Shown here: one piece after another, positions 42,665 through 51,787 of the stretch
Position numbering within the stretch: position 1 is the first letter of the stretch
How the letters are laid out: every line of letters starts with the position of its first letter
Source: Coriobacteriaceae bacterium
GTDB taxonomy: Bacteria; Actinomycetota; Coriobacteriia; Coriobacteriales; Coriobacteriaceae
Reading direction: 5' to 3'
Assembly (NCBI GenBank): GCA_025992855.1
Contig: DAJPGB010000001.1
Location: forward strand, 744,001-808,000
Length of the DNA: 64,000 nucleotides
The notes under the pieces: generated by a model
The model's input: the letters and a program-made list of their open reading frames with translations, nothing else
Databases searched by the model: none
What the model was told of the DNA's origin: nothing
Program-made: the position numbers and the translations under genes

Positions 42665-43648
42665 ATGGCCCAATACGCTGCCAACGAAATCGAAAACTTG
42701 CCCGATAGCCCAGTAGCCCGTGAGGATTTGGGCGCGGGCGGTATTCCCCGGGGCGCCGGCGCGCGCTCTCCGCTGTTCTGGAAGGTTCTGCTCCTTTCGG
42801 TGGCGGTCATCTGGGGCTACTCCTTTACCACTATGAAGGACGCACTCGGCACCATTCCGGTGTTCGCGCTGCTCTATGTACGTTTTCTGCCCGCAGCGTT
42901 GGTCATGTTTGCCGTCTTCCACAAGCGCATCATCGCGCACCTCAACGCTCGCAACCTGATCGTTGGCCTGAGTATGGGCGTGCTCATGTGGGCGGCCTAT
43001 GCGTTGCAGACGGTCGGTCTGGCACATACTACGGCGGGCAAGAATGCTTTTTTGACGGGCACGTATTGCATCCTTGTACCGTTCGCGAGCTATTTCCTGA
43101 GCGGCGAAAAGCTCACGCGCTACAACTTGGGTGCCGCGCTGCTGTGCCTAGCGGGCATTGGCCTCGTCGCACTCGATAGCGTTGAATTCAACATTGGTGA
43201 CGTCATTACGTTGGCGGGTGCGGCCTTTTTCGCCATCCAGATGGCGGTGACTGCCGAGTACGGTCGCAAAATGGACATCAACGTCATCACGTTTTGGATG
43301 TTTGTGGGCAACGGCGTGCTGAGCCTGGCAACGTCGCTGCTATTCGAGACCCAAGCGCCTCTGTCCGTGTGGACGCCGAGCTTTATCGGTGCGATGGCGT
43401 TTCTCTCGGTGGGCTGCACATGCGCGGCTCTGCTCATCCAAAACGTCGGCCTGGCGCATGTCCCGGCCTCGACGGGCTCGCTGCTCCTTTCGATGGAGTC
43501 GCCTTCGGGTGTGCTGTTCTCGGTGCTGCTGATGGGGGAGGCGCTCACCTCGCGCCTGCTCGCCGGCTTCGTGCTTATCTTCCTGTCGATTATCTTGAGC
43601 GAGACTCACTTCGATTTTTTGCGTCGAAAGCCGCGCCCGCAATTGTAA
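42665..43648 (+). CDS. EamA/DMT-family transporter
   Basis: The 327-residue protein has about ten membrane segments in two EamA halves, with family motifs IWGYSFTTMKDAL and QTVGLAHTTAGKNAFLTGTY in the first half and VGLAHVPASTGSLLLSMESP in the second. Such carriers export amino acids or other metabolites; the substrate cannot be read from the sequence. The N-terminal 37 residues are hydrophilic. A hairpin terminator follows. Confidence 0.88.
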   Translation: MAQYAANEIENLPDSPVAREDLGAGGIPRGAGARSPLFWKVLLLSVAVIWGYSFTTMKDALGTIPVFALLYVRFLPAALVMFAVFHKRIIAHLNARNLIVGLSMGVLMWAAYALQTVGLAHTTAGKNAFLTGTYCILVPFASYFLSGEKLTRYNLGAALLCLAGIGLVALDSVEFNIGDVITLAGAAFFAIQMAVTAEYGRKMDINVITFWMFVGNGVLSLATSLLFETQAPLSVWTPSFIGAMAFLSVGCTCAALLIQNVGLAHVPASTGSLLLSMESPSGVLFSVLLMGEALTSRLLAGFVLIFLSIILSETHFDFLRRKPRPQL

Positions 43649-43659
43649 ACAACTTGTTG

Positions 43660-43690
43660 CGCCGCCCTCCCGGGGCGGCATTTTTTATGC
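43660..43690 (+). terminator. Terminator after the EamA gene
   Basis: GCCGCCC pairs with GGGGCGGC and is followed by ATTTTTTAT. Confidence 0.75.
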
Positions 43691-43764
43691 CTCGCCCTTA
43701 AAGTAGTACCTTGCACTTTACGCTATCAAAGTGCTTGCTGCAAAAACGATACTGGAGGGCATCT

Positions 43765-45060
43765 ATGGCACCAGCTTTGTCCGATCTTCAACCGCAATCA
43801 GCGCCCAAGGCCACCGCAGCGGCGCAGACCGCTATCGGTGACGGTCTTGTTGCAGAAGCTCAGGCTTTTGCAGACGAGCTCGCTGCGTGGCGACACGATC
43901 TCCACCAGATGCCCGAGCTGGGTAATAGCCTCCCACAGACCTCTGCGTATATCCAAGCGCGCCTGACCGAGATGGACATCCCATTTGCCACGCTCGTTGA
44001 TGGTTCCTGCGTTGTGGGCCTTGTCGGCGCCGGTGCCGCCGCGGCCCAGGGCAATGGCGTCTGCACGGACGAACAGGCCGGTACGGTCATCATGCTGCGT
44101 GGCGACATGGATGCCTTGCCCGTTGCCGAGGAATCCGGCGAGCCCTTTGCATCCACCAACGGCTGCATGCACGCTTGCGGTCACGATATGCACGCGACGG
44201 CGCTGCTTGGTGCGGCTCGTATGCTCAAAGCGCGCGAGGCAGAGCTTGTTGATGCCAACGCCACGGTTAAGTTGCTGTTCCAGCCGGGCGAGGAAACCTT
44301 TGAGGGTGCCCGCGCCGCCATCGCCGACGGTCTGCTACAGAACCCGCGTCCTCAGGTCGCCTTTGCCATGCATGTCAATAGCCAGTCGCCGCTTGGCCTG
44401 GTGCTTTACGGCAGTCCGGCGCTCTCGGGCGTGTACGGTTTCCGCGTCACGCTGCAGGGCAAGGGCGGTCATGGCTCGAGCCCCGAGATCTGCATCGACC
44501 CCATTACGGCGGGTGTGCACGTGCATCTGGCACTTCAGGAGCTCATCTCCCGCGAGGTGCCGGCGGCCAAGGAGGTCGCGCTTACTGTGGGTAAGTTCGC
44601 CGGCGGCCAAGCGGCCAACGTCATTCCAGATACCTGCGTGCTCGAAGGTACGCTGCGCGGCTTCGACGTCGAGCTCATGGAGCACCTCAAGACCCGCATC
44701 GCGGAGGTCGTCAAAGGTGTTGCCACGACCTATCGCACGCCGGCGACTATCGAGACGCTCTCGGATGTTCCCCCGCTCGTACTCGATGACGACATGACCC
44801 AGGCGTCGCTTGGCTACGTGGGCGCGGTGCTGCCCAAGGCCGCCTTCCTGCCGCTGTTCCACGCCATGGCGAGCGAGGATTTCGCGCTGATCTCGAGCGA
44901 GATCCCGAGCGCGTACTTTACCGTGGGCGCTGCCGTGACTGATGCGGACGAGCATTTTGCTCAGCATCATCCCAAGGCACGTTTTAGCGATGCCGAGCTG
45001 CCACTTGGCGCCGCGGCTTACACGGCGGTCGCTTTGGGCTATATCGCCGACCACCGGTAG
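43765..45060 (+). CDS. M20-family amidohydrolase (hippurate hydrolase type)
   Basis: The 431-residue metal-dependent peptidase/amidase has WRHDLHQMPELGNSLPQTSA at the start, GDMDALPVAEESGEPFAS, CMHACGHDMHATALLGAARM and FQPGEETFEGARAAIADGLL, all typical of the M20D branch, plus HAMASEDFALIS near the end. It probably hydrolyses N-acyl amino acids or aminoacyl conjugates in the cytoplasm. ATG 43765 follows GGAGGG; a start at 43711 lacks a ribosome site. Confidence 0.9.
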   Translation: MAPALSDLQPQSAPKATAAAQTAIGDGLVAEAQAFADELAAWRHDLHQMPELGNSLPQTSAYIQARLTEMDIPFATLVDGSCVVGLVGAGAAAAQGNGVCTDEQAGTVIMLRGDMDALPVAEESGEPFASTNGCMHACGHDMHATALLGAARMLKAREAELVDANATVKLLFQPGEETFEGARAAIADGLLQNPRPQVAFAMHVNSQSPLGLVLYGSPALSGVYGFRVTLQGKGGHGSSPEICIDPITAGVHVHLALQELISREVPAAKEVALTVGKFAGGQAANVIPDTCVLEGTLRGFDVELMEHLKTRIAEVVKGVATTYRTPATIETLSDVPPLVLDDDMTQASLGYVGAVLPKAAFLPLFHAMASEDFALISSEIPSAYFTVGAAVTDADEHFAQHHPKARFSDAELPLGAAAYTAVALGYIADHR

Positions 45061-45069
45061 CACCCAATC

Positions 45070-45294
45070 TTGCCTTTCAAGCCTGCGGGCATGGCCATAA
45101 GGCCTATGCCCTTGTCTTTCAAGGCAATCTTGGGCACTACCGGCGCCATCGTCTCGGGTGTGCTGTTCGATGCCACGGGCTCCTTTGCGAGCGCCTGGAT
45201 TGTGTGCCTGGCGTGCTCTGTGGTCATGCTCGTGTTTCTGCTGGCATCCGAGCCCATCGCCGCCAAGCTGCGCGCGAGCGTGGCGGGGGAGTAG
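45070..45294 (+). pseudogene. C-terminal remnant of an MFS-type transporter
   Basis: The 74-residue frame has GTTGAIVSGVLFDATGSFAS followed by one hydrophobic helix and a basic end, like the last helices of a major facilitator. Nothing upstream restores the other helices, so it is a decayed fragment. The preceding gene is complete and unrelated. Confidence 0.6.
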
Positions 45295-45597
45295 ACTCCG
45301 TCGCTCTTTTCTGTTCGCCCCGTTCTGTCCGTGGCTGCCTTGGAAGCCGAATGGATGCTCGTACCATCATTCGGTTTCCAAGTCGGCCACGGGCCTACGA
45401 AATGATCCGTTTTCCTCCGTCCCCAACAGATCACGTGATCCGAAGGGGACGGAGGAAAGCGCATCATAAACAGCGGCGGCGCGTCTGGCCGAACGAGCCC
45501 CCATACCCTCGTTCGGTCAGACGCGCCGCCGCGCTTTGTTTTTGTGCCGTATAATGACCACTACCTATGACGCGATACAAAAGAAAGGTGTTTGCCC
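45295..45597. other. Palindrome-rich region upstream of hisS
   Basis: No gene is supported. Three palindromes lie in a row: 45329-45357/45364-45392 (imperfect), 45402-45424/45445-45467 (20-nt loop, arms with TCCTCCGTCCCC) and 45473-45497/45508-45532 (near-perfect 25 bp). The last is followed by TTTGTTTTTG. TATAAT at 45550-45555 is a probable -10 box for hisS. Confidence 0.75.
45550..45555 (+). promoter_or_regulatory. Probable -10 box of hisS
   Basis: A consensus TATAAT lies 42 bases upstream of the hisS start. No good -35 box is present at the usual distance, where the palindrome ends. Confidence 0.5.
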
Positions 45598-46911
45598 ATG
45601 CAGGCACAGAAGGCGGAGGGAACCCGCGACCTTATCGGCGCCGAGATGCGCGCCTGGCAAAAGATGCAGCAGATTGCGGCCGGCGTGTTCGAGCCGTTTG
45701 GCTTTAAGCCCATCGAGACGCCCGCCATCGAGCAGGTGGACGTGTTTGTCCACGGTATCGGCCAGTCGACCGACGTCGTGCGCAAGGAGATGTTCCGCGT
45801 GTTTAGCGGCGCCAACCTGGAGCGCGTCTTTACCGAGGGTACCGACACCAAGCTCAAGCCCAAGCAGCGCCTGGCCCTTCGTCCCGAGGGCACAGCCGGT
45901 GTGGTGCGCGCCGTCGTGGAGAACAACCTGGTGCCCCAGGGCTCCACGCCGTTTAAGGCCTATTACGCCGAGGCCATGTTCCGCGGCGAGCGTCCTCAGA
46001 AGGGTCGCCTGCGCCAGTTCCACCAGGTGGGCATCGAGTGGCTCGGCGCTCCCGATCCGGCTGCCGACGCCGAGTGCATCATCATGCTCATGGAGTTCTA
46101 CAAGCGCCTGGGCTTCGATCTTTCCAAGCTCCGTCTGCTTATTAACTCGATGGGCGATGCGCAGTGCCGTCCGGCATATCGCGAGCAGGTCAAGCAGTTT
46201 ATCCTCGATCACGCCGACGAGATGTGCGACGAGTGCCGCGAGCGCGCCGAGCTCAACCCGCTGCGCGCCTTCGACTGCAAGAACGACCATTGCCGCGAGA
46301 TCATGTCCGACGCACCGCTGATGGGCGACAACCTGTGCGACGAGTGCCGCGAGCACTACGAGCGGGTCAAGCGCTATTTGGATGCGGCGGGTATCGAGTA
46401 TGTCGAGGATCCCACCTTGGTGCGTGGCCTGGACTACTACACCCGTACTGTCTTTGAGGTCGAGGCTCCCGGCGCCGGTGTCGGCTCCATCGGTGGTGGC
46501 GGTCGCTATGACGGCTTGGTCGAGCTCGAGGGCGGCAAGCCCACGGCAGGCGTCGGCTTTGCCGTCGGCTTTGAGCGCGCCCTGCTGGCCCTGCAGGCCT
46601 TTGGCAGCGACCTGGGTGCCGAGGAGGTCCCGTGCGTCTACGTCGCCAACGCCGGCAAGGAGCTGCGTCAGAACGTCTTTACCATTACGCAGCAGCTTCG
46701 CGCCGCAGGGATTGTGACCGAGGCCGACTATCAGGGCCGTTCCCTTAAGGCCCAGTTTAAGCAGGCCGACAAGGTGGGCGCTAAGCTCATCCTAGTCCTG
46801 GGTGGCGACGAGCTTGCCGCCGGCAAGGTCAAGGTGCGCGACATGCAGAGCCACGACGAGGTACTGGTCGATTTGGCCAACGTTGTCGAGGCGGTTCGCG
46901 AGCGCCTGTAG
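45598..46911 (+). CDS. hisS: Histidyl-tRNA synthetase
   Basis: The 437-residue class II enzyme has KAEGTRDLIGAEMRAWQKMQ at the N-terminus, motif 2 (FRGERPQKGRLRQFHQVGIE), the histidine-specific LVRGLDYYTRTVFEV and motif 3 (GGGGRYDGLVE, then GVGFAVGFERALLAL), and a C-terminal anticodon-binding domain. It charges tRNA-His. AGAAAGGTG precedes the ATG. A hairpin terminator follows. Confidence 0.96.
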   Translation: MQAQKAEGTRDLIGAEMRAWQKMQQIAAGVFEPFGFKPIETPAIEQVDVFVHGIGQSTDVVRKEMFRVFSGANLERVFTEGTDTKLKPKQRLALRPEGTAGVVRAVVENNLVPQGSTPFKAYYAEAMFRGERPQKGRLRQFHQVGIEWLGAPDPAADAECIIMLMEFYKRLGFDLSKLRLLINSMGDAQCRPAYREQVKQFILDHADEMCDECRERAELNPLRAFDCKNDHCREIMSDAPLMGDNLCDECREHYERVKRYLDAAGIEYVEDPTLVRGLDYYTRTVFEVEAPGAGVGSIGGGGRYDGLVELEGGKPTAGVGFAVGFERALLALQAFGSDLGAEEVPCVYVANAGKELRQNVFTITQQLRAAGIVTEADYQGRSLKAQFKQADKVGAKLILVLGGDELAAGKVKVRDMQSHDEVLVDLANVVEAVRERL

Positions 46912-46968
46912 CGTATCTTTTTGAGCTGCGGGCCTGCTAACGTGCCCTGCTCATGGAGAGCGATTGTT

Positions 46969-47008
46969 ACGGGGGCGTTTCGCATTTATGCGGAATGCCC
47001 CCGTTTGC
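46969..47008 (+). terminator. Hairpin after hisS
   Basis: ACGGGGGCGTTTCGC pairs with GCGGAATGCCCCCGT around ATTTAT. The T run after it is weak (TTTGC). Confidence 0.65.
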
Positions 47009-47118
47009 ATATGCCGTCCACCGAGAAATACGACCATTTGGGGCAAAAAGCCTTGCAATGCAGAAAATACTTTTGTGTGGTAAAGCGCAATCAGCTTCGA
47101 AAGTTTTTGCCGAGTGCC

Positions 47119-47124
47119 TATAAT
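47119..47124 (+). promoter_or_regulatory. Probable -10 box of ppc
   Basis: A consensus TATAAT lies 33 bases upstream of the ppc start. The -35 region is unclear. Confidence 0.5.
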
Positions 47125-47156
47125 AAATACCGCATGTTACGTGCATAGAAGGAGGA

Positions 47157-49982
47157 ATGGGAGGAAACGTGGCTGAGAACCTAAGCAACCAGTCTGTACC
47201 CGAAGCCGCGGCGCGTGTCGCTGCCGTGGTCAACCGCCTCGTTAACCGAATCGGCTCGAATGCCGAATCCAAGGAGCGTCTCGCCGAGATCGAGATCCCC
47301 GAGGAGCTGCGCGACAATCTGGCGCTGTTCTTGCGCCTGGAGCGCCGTGTGCTTAGCGAGTATGATCCCGAGATCGCGGACCTGTTCGACAAGATTTTGA
47401 CAGCCGAGATTGTGGCCAACGCCGGAAACCCCGGCACCCGCGCTGCCGACGAGTCCGTCGACGAGCAGGGCGTGCCCACTGCCGACGAGCCCACCGCCGT
47501 GGCGTTTCGTGAAGTCGTTGATCTGATCGACAGCCTGCCGCTCGATAAGCAGCAGGTCATTGTCCGCGCCTTTACGAGCTTCTTCCATCTGGCTAACCTG
47601 TCGGAGGAGAACTACCGTGTGGCGCAGCTGCGCGAGCGCGAGGCCGGTGCGTCGACCGATACCGAGGTCGATCCCGCCAACGAACTCACCGTCGCCTATC
47701 ACCAGTTGGTAAACGAGATGGGTGTCGAGGGTGCCAACGAGCTGCTCGGCAAGCTTGAGTTCCACCCTGTCTTTACCGCACATCCCACCGAGGCCCGTCG
47801 CAAGGCCGTCGAGGGCAAGATTCGCCGTATCTCCAACCTGCTGGAGGAACGTCCGCGTCTGGGCGGCTCCGACCTGGTGGAGAACGAGCGCCATATGCTG
47901 CAGGAGATCGACGCCCTGGTACGCACGAGCCCCATCGCGTTGAAGAAGCCCACGCCGGTCGAGGAAGCCGATACCATCATCGACATCTTCGATAACACGC
48001 TGTTCGACGTTATCCCCGTCATCTATCGTCGTTTTGACGACTGGGTGCTGGGCGACAAGGCCGGTACCGTGCCGCCGCTGTGCCCGGCATTCTTCCATCC
48101 CGGCAGCTGGATCGGCTCCGACCGCGACGGTAACCCCAACGTCACCGCAAAGGTGAGCCGCGAAGTCGCCGCCAAGTATTTCACCCATATGGTGCTCAAG
48201 CTCGAGGACAAGTGCCGCCGCATCGGCCGCAACCTCACGCTCGAGGCCACCTACAGCAAGCCGTCTGCCGAGCTCATCAACCTGTGGAACCATCAGGTCG
48301 AGATGAGCACCCAGTACACCGCACGTGCCGAACTGATCTCCGAGCACGAGCCGCATCGCGCCGTCATGCTCGTCATGGCCGATCGTCTGAACGCCACCGT
48401 GCGTCGTATCACCGACACCATGTACCACAGCGCCGATGAGTTCCTGGATGACCTGCGCGTCGTCCAGCGCTCGCTGGCCGCCTGCGGTGCCGTCCGTGCC
48501 GCCTACGGCCCGGTCCAGACCATCATCTGGCAGGTCGAGTCCTTCGGCTTCCACATGGTCGAGATGGAGTTCCGTCAGCACTCCGTGGTGCACGCCCGCG
48601 CCCTTAAGGATATCCACGAGAACGGTATCCATGGCGACCTGCAGCCCATGACGCGCGAGGTCATCGATACCTTCCGCGCTATCGGCTCCATCCAAAAGCG
48701 CTACGGCAAGAAGATGGCGCACCGCTACATCATCTCGTTCACCAAGAGCGCCCAGCATGTGGCCGACGTCTTTGAGCTGGCACACCTGTCCTTTGCACAC
48801 GAGGAGGATGTCCCCGAGCTCGACGTGATCCCGCTGTTCGAGCAGCTCGAGGACCTCGAGGGCTGCGTCGACGTGCTCGACCAGATGCTTACGCTGCCCG
48901 TGGTGCAAAAGCGCCTTGCCCAGACCAACCGCCGCATGGAGGTCATGCTGGGCTATTCCGACTCCTCCAAGGATGCCGGTCCTACCACGGCCATGCTTGC
49001 GCTGCACTCCGCGCAGGAGCGCATCGCCAAGTGGGCAGAGAAGAACGATATCGACCTGGTGCTCATGCACGGTCGCGGCGGTGCCGTGGGCCGTGGCGGC
49101 GGCCCGGCCAACAAGGCCGTGCTGGCGCAGCCCAAGGGTTCGGTCAATTGCTTCTTTAAGCTCACCGAGCAGGGCGAGGTCATCTTTGCCCGCTACGGCA
49201 ACCGCACGCTGGCTCAGCGCCATGTTGAGTCCGTTGCCGCCGCAACGCTTTTGCAGTCGGCTCCGAGTGTCGAGAAGACCAACACCGAGACCACGCGGAA
49301 GTTCTGGGATATGGCCGAGAAGCTCAACGCCGCAAGCCACGAGCGCTATCTGGACCTGCTGAACACCGAGGACTTTACACCGTGGTTCTCGACCGTGACG
49401 CCGCTGACCGAGGTCGGTCTGCTGCCGATTGGCTCGCGTCCCGCCAAGCGCGGCTTGGGCGCCAAGTCGCTCGACGACCTGCGTACCATTCCGTGGATCT
49501 TCAGCTGGAGCCAGGCGCGCATTAACCTGGCCGCTTGGTACGGCCTGGGCACCGCTTGCGAGCAGCTGGGCGACCTTGACCAGCTTAAGGCTGCCTACCA
49601 GGAGTGGCCGTTCTTCCGCACCTTTATCGACAACATCGAGATGTCGATCGCCAAGACCGACCAGCGCATCGCCAAGATGTATCTGCACCTGGGCGATCGC
49701 CAGGATCTGTCCGAGAAGGTCTTCACCGAGATGCAGCTCACGCGTAAGTGGGTCCTTGCCATCGTCGGTGACGAGTGGCCGCTGCAGCGCCGCCGCGTGC
49801 TCGGCTGCGCCGTTCGCGTACGTAACCCCTACGTCGACGCCCTGTCCATCGCCCAGGTCCGCGCCCTTCGCGAGGTGCGTATGAACCAGGACGAGATGGC
49901 CGAGGAGAAGAAGGCCGAGTACATGAGCCTGATTCTTTCGACTGTGACCGGCGTCTCGGCAGGTCTACAAAACACGGGGTAA
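47157..49982 (+). CDS. ppc: Phosphoenolpyruvate carboxylase
   Basis: The 941-residue protein converts phosphoenolpyruvate and bicarbonate to oxaloacetate. Catalytic motifs are FTAHPTEARRKAVEGKI (essential His), GSDRDGNPNVTAKV, MLGYSDSSKDAGPTTAML and the glycine loop HGRGGAVGRGGGPANKAV; the protein ends in the conserved QNTG. A strong AAGGAGG precedes ATG 47157; GTG 47169 after GGAGGAAAC is also possible. A long palindrome begins 22 bases after the stop. Confidence 0.96.
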   Translation: MGGNVAENLSNQSVPEAAARVAAVVNRLVNRIGSNAESKERLAEIEIPEELRDNLALFLRLERRVLSEYDPEIADLFDKILTAEIVANAGNPGTRAADESVDEQGVPTADEPTAVAFREVVDLIDSLPLDKQQVIVRAFTSFFHLANLSEENYRVAQLREREAGASTDTEVDPANELTVAYHQLVNEMGVEGANELLGKLEFHPVFTAHPTEARRKAVEGKIRRISNLLEERPRLGGSDLVENERHMLQEIDALVRTSPIALKKPTPVEEADTIIDIFDNTLFDVIPVIYRRFDDWVLGDKAGTVPPLCPAFFHPGSWIGSDRDGNPNVTAKVSREVAAKYFTHMVLKLEDKCRRIGRNLTLEATYSKPSAELINLWNHQVEMSTQYTARAELISEHEPHRAVMLVMADRLNATVRRITDTMYHSADEFLDDLRVVQRSLAACGAVRAAYGPVQTIIWQVESFGFHMVEMEFRQHSVVHARALKDIHENGIHGDLQPMTREVIDTFRAIGSIQKRYGKKMAHRYIISFTKSAQHVADVFELAHLSFAHEEDVPELDVIPLFEQLEDLEGCVDVLDQMLTLPVVQKRLAQTNRRMEVMLGYSDSSKDAGPTTAMLALHSAQERIAKWAEKNDIDLVLMHGRGGAVGRGGGPANKAVLAQPKGSVNCFFKLTEQGEVIFARYGNRTLAQRHVESVAAATLLQSAPSVEKTNTETTRKFWDMAEKLNAASHERYLDLLNTEDFTPWFSTVTPLTEVGLLPIGSRPAKRGLGAKSLDDLRTIPWIFSWSQARINLAAWYGLGTACEQLGDLDQLKAAYQEWPFFRTFIDNIEMSIAKTDQRIAKMYLHLGDRQDLSEKVFTEMQLTRKWVLAIVGDEWPLQRRRVLGCAVRVRNPYVDALSIAQVRALREVRMNQDEMAEEKKAEYMSLILSTVTGVSAGLQNTG

Positions 49983-50460
49983 TAGATAGCCCTGGAGTCG
50001 TCCGGGCCCGCCATAGGTTTACTTTTAGGCACGTCCTCGGACATGCAAGAAGCCCTCGCTGCGCACTTCGTGCGGCGAGGGCTTCTTGCGTCCTGCGGAG
50101 TGTGCCTAAAAGTAAACCTATGGCGGGCCCTACGATGTTCGGTCTTCTGCGGATTACGGGCTGAGGGAAGAATGGTGCGCTTCGCGCGTTTTGGATGGGG
50201 GTCTGTCCCGGCGGCGCGTGCGGCGCTTTGCGCCTAGCGCCTTTTCGACTGAGTTGGAGATGCATTGGCGTTTGTGGCGCTATCGCGCCTCGCGCCTTTG
50301 TTGGTGGTCGTGGTTCCTCTGGAATCGCGGCCGTTTTTATATCACTTAAATGTGAACGTTTTGTTAATGGGTTGGTGGGTGGTTGGTTGTTGTCGGTAAG
50401 CGGCGTATCCTTCCAACGGTTTATCTAGTGTGTTAGATGAAAGGAAGAGGGCGCTCGTCG
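49983..50460. other. Intergenic region between ppc and larA
   Basis: The first part is a large nested palindrome (50005-50130). The remaining bases hold no supported gene. They become AT- and GT-rich just before larA. I could not fix a larA promoter; TTAAATGTGAACGTTTTGTTAA-like sequence near 50344 is a weak candidate operator only. Confidence 0.6.
50005..50130. repeat. Nested palindrome A (upstream of larA)
   Basis: Perfect 29-bp arms (50005-50033 and 50102-50130; GGGCCCGCCATAGGTTTACT...) enclose a 68-nt core with a second hairpin GCAAGAAGCCCTCGC/GCGAGGGCTTCTTGC (50045-50059 and 50075-50089) and an apical CGCACTTCGTGCG. Palindrome B after larD shares the core, with paired base changes in both stems. 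Confidence 0.92.
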
Positions 50461-51738
50461 TTGTTTGAATGTGAATTGCCGTTTGACCACAAGACGCTGC
50501 ATCTGGAGCTTGAGGACAAGAACTTCGCAGGTGTGATGGAGGGTCATCAAAACGAGTTTAAGACCACGAAATCGCAGGAAGAGCTGGTAGAGGAGTCGCT
50601 TGCCAACCCTTATGGCTCGCCTTCACTCGAGGAACTTTGTACTGGCAAGAAGGATATCGTCATCATTAGCTCCGACCATACGCGCCCCGTTCCCTCGCGT
50701 GTGACGATGCCTATTCTGCTGCATCACATCCATTCCGCTGCGCCCGAGGCTCGCGTTCGCATTCTGGTTGCTACGGGTATGCATCGTCCGTCGACGCACG
50801 AGGAACTCGTCAACAAGTACGGTGAGGAAATCGTTGCCAACGAGGAAATCGTTATGCATGTCGCGACTGACGACAGCATGATGAAGAAGATCGGCACCCT
50901 GCCTTCTGGTGGCGAGTGCATCATCAACAAGATTGCCGCCGATTGCGATCTGCTGCTTGCCGAGGGCTTCATTGAGCCGCACTTCTTTGCCGGTTTTTCT
51001 GGTAGCCGCAAGTCCGTCCTGCCCGGCATCGCCAGCTACAAGACCATCATGTACAACCACAACGGTCAGTTTGTGAACGATTCTCATTCGCGCGCCGGCA
51101 ACCTGTGCCACAACCACGTGAGCGAGGACATGTTTGCCGCTGCCGAGATGGCTCACCTTGCCTTTGTGCTGAACGTGGTTCTCAACGGCAAGCATGAGGT
51201 CATCGGCTCCTTCGCCGGTGACATCCACAAGGCACACGAGGCTGGCTGCGAGTTCGTGAAGAGCCTTGCCGGCGTTGAGCCCGTCGAGTGCGAGATTGCC
51301 ATCACCACCAACGGCGGCTACCCGCTCGACCAGAACATCTACCAGGCCGTGAAGGGCATGTGCTCTGCCGAGGCCACGCTTCCCGAGGGCGGTGTGATTA
51401 TCGACGTTGCCGGTTGTGCCGACGGTCACGGTGGCGAGGGCTTCTATCACAACATCGCCGACAACGATCCGGCGGAGTTTGAGCGTGCCTGTATCGATCG
51501 TCCCAAGGACGAGACCCTGCCCGATCAGTGGACGAGCCAGATTTTCGCCCGCATCCTGGCACATCACCCGGTGATTATGGTTACCGACCTGTGCGATCAC
51601 CAGATGATTAAGGATATGCACATGACGCCGGTCAACACCCTCGATGAGGCGCTCAAGCTCGCCTTTGAGATGAAAGGTGCCGATGCCAAGGTGGCCGTCA
51701 TTCCCGATGGCCTGGGCGTTGTCGTCGCGCAGCACTAG
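50461..51738 (+). CDS. larA: Nickel-dependent lactate racemase-family protein
   Basis: LarA interconverts D- and L-lactate with a nickel-pincer nucleotide bound to a lysine. Counting from TTG 50461, the key residues fall at Asp72 and Arg75 (DHTRP), His108 (ATGMHRPS), His174 (GFIEPHFF), Lys184 (GSRKS) and His200 (YNHN), the same numbers as in Lactobacillus plantarum LarA, and the length is 425. GGAAGAGGG lies at a proper distance before this TTG. The ATG at 50437 has no ribosome site. Related racemases use other 2-hydroxy acids, so the substrate is inferred. An aquaporin gene follows at 50 bp. Confidence 0.88.
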   Translation: MFECELPFDHKTLHLELEDKNFAGVMEGHQNEFKTTKSQEELVEESLANPYGSPSLEELCTGKKDIVIISSDHTRPVPSRVTMPILLHHIHSAAPEARVRILVATGMHRPSTHEELVNKYGEEIVANEEIVMHVATDDSMMKKIGTLPSGGECIINKIAADCDLLLAEGFIEPHFFAGFSGSRKSVLPGIASYKTIMYNHNGQFVNDSHSRAGNLCHNHVSEDMFAAAEMAHLAFVLNVVLNGKHEVIGSFAGDIHKAHEAGCEFVKSLAGVEPVECEIAITTNGGYPLDQNIYQAVKGMCSAEATLPEGGVIIDVAGCADGHGGEGFYHNIADNDPAEFERACIDRPKDETLPDQWTSQIFARILAHHPVIMVTDLCDHQMIKDMHMTPVNTLDEALKLAFEMKGADAKVAVIPDGLGVVVAQH

Positions 51739-51787
51739 TGCGCGGCCTAAACGAATCGTTTATAACCGAAAAGAAAGATAAGGTTTT

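Noticed and set aside
47181..49688. 835-residue frame antisense to ppc
   Set aside because: It is the codon-position shadow of ppc; no ribosome site or family motif, and composition is typical of antisense frames.
50043..50130. Open frame MQEALAAHFVRRGLLASC through palindrome A, with a similar frame in palindrome B
   Set aside because: The differences between A and B are paired across the stem and change amino acids (Leu/Pro, Gly/Glu), so base pairing, not a peptide, is conserved. There is no ribosome site.
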